From Lysobacteraceae bacterium PS02340 (GTDB lineage: Bacteria > Pseudomonadota > Gammaproteobacteria > Xanthomonadales > Xanthomonadaceae), in assembly GCA_029959605.1 (NCBI GenBank), contig JASCOC010000024.1, positions 1 through 45,749 on the forward strand: 45,749 nt of DNA, in the 5' to 3' direction. Positions 45,675-45,749 of this stretch are shown here, piece after piece. Position 1 is the first letter of the stretch. The number at the start of each line of letters is the position of its first letter. The position numbers were made by a program, and so were the translations under genes. The notes beneath the pieces are model-generated. The model saw only the letters and a program-made list of their open reading frames with translations. It did no database searches and was not told the DNA's origin.

Positions 45675-45749
<75 letters not shown>

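Overview
The window is high-GC DNA whose gene content and order point to a member of the Xanthomonadaceae, most likely near Lysobacter or Luteimonas. The signs are DUF3016 and DUF3297 proteins, a YtrA-type GntR regulator with its ABC transporter, a betT-like transporter, an aryl-polyene/xanthomonadin-type ligase next to a phosphopantetheinyl transferase, and rsmG-parA-parB. No phage, plasmid, insertion sequence or CRISPR array is seen. The genus is an inference.

Layout. 1-4751: a ybbA-like ATPase (cut by the window edge) divergent from tesA, a fasciclin lipoprotein, and a minus-strand set of three cell-wall genes (M23 peptidase and two L,D-transpeptidase-fold proteins). 4752-8450: a region centred on RNA repair. 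It holds a short ORF followed by an attenuator-like set of competing hairpins, two tandem tRNA-like units, a slipin (SPFH) gene and rtcB, closed by a strong terminator. 8476-11255: the GntR/YtrA regulator, ABC ATPase and membrane protein. 11356-13000: DUF3016, then a roughly 670 bp palindromic non-coding element flanked by complementary hexamer arrays. 13056-16307: a BCCT transporter and an outer-membrane barrel protein. 16612-17598: three small conserved proteins. 17620-26873 (minus strand): a GAF-GGDEF protein, a lipoprotein, and the conserved DUF58-MoxR-DUF4350-DUF4129-SpoIIM-RDD cluster, then a gamma carbonic anhydrase. 26933-33555: aldehyde dehydrogenase, an LTA-synthase-like sulfatase-fold protein, an overlapping response regulator-histidine kinase-xthA operon and a GlsB-type membrane protein. 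33659-35782: AMP-dependent ligase and PPTase. 36105-38674: rsmG-parA-parB. 39438-45540: a czc-type heavy-metal efflux operon interrupted by a small MITE-like repeat. The last ~75 bases are poly-C, almost certainly a contig-end sequencing artefact.

The most unusual part is 4850-8450. Two tRNA-like units lie head to tail upstream of slipin-rtcB; one lacks room for a normal anticodon loop, the other has a nominal AGT anticodon and a mismatched acceptor stem. RtcB joins broken RNAs, tRNAs being its best-known substrates. A tRNA-mimic RNA in the leader of an RNA-repair operon, possibly behind a translation-sensitive attenuator, is therefore a testable and possibly undescribed arrangement. The sequence shows the structures; the functional link is inference.
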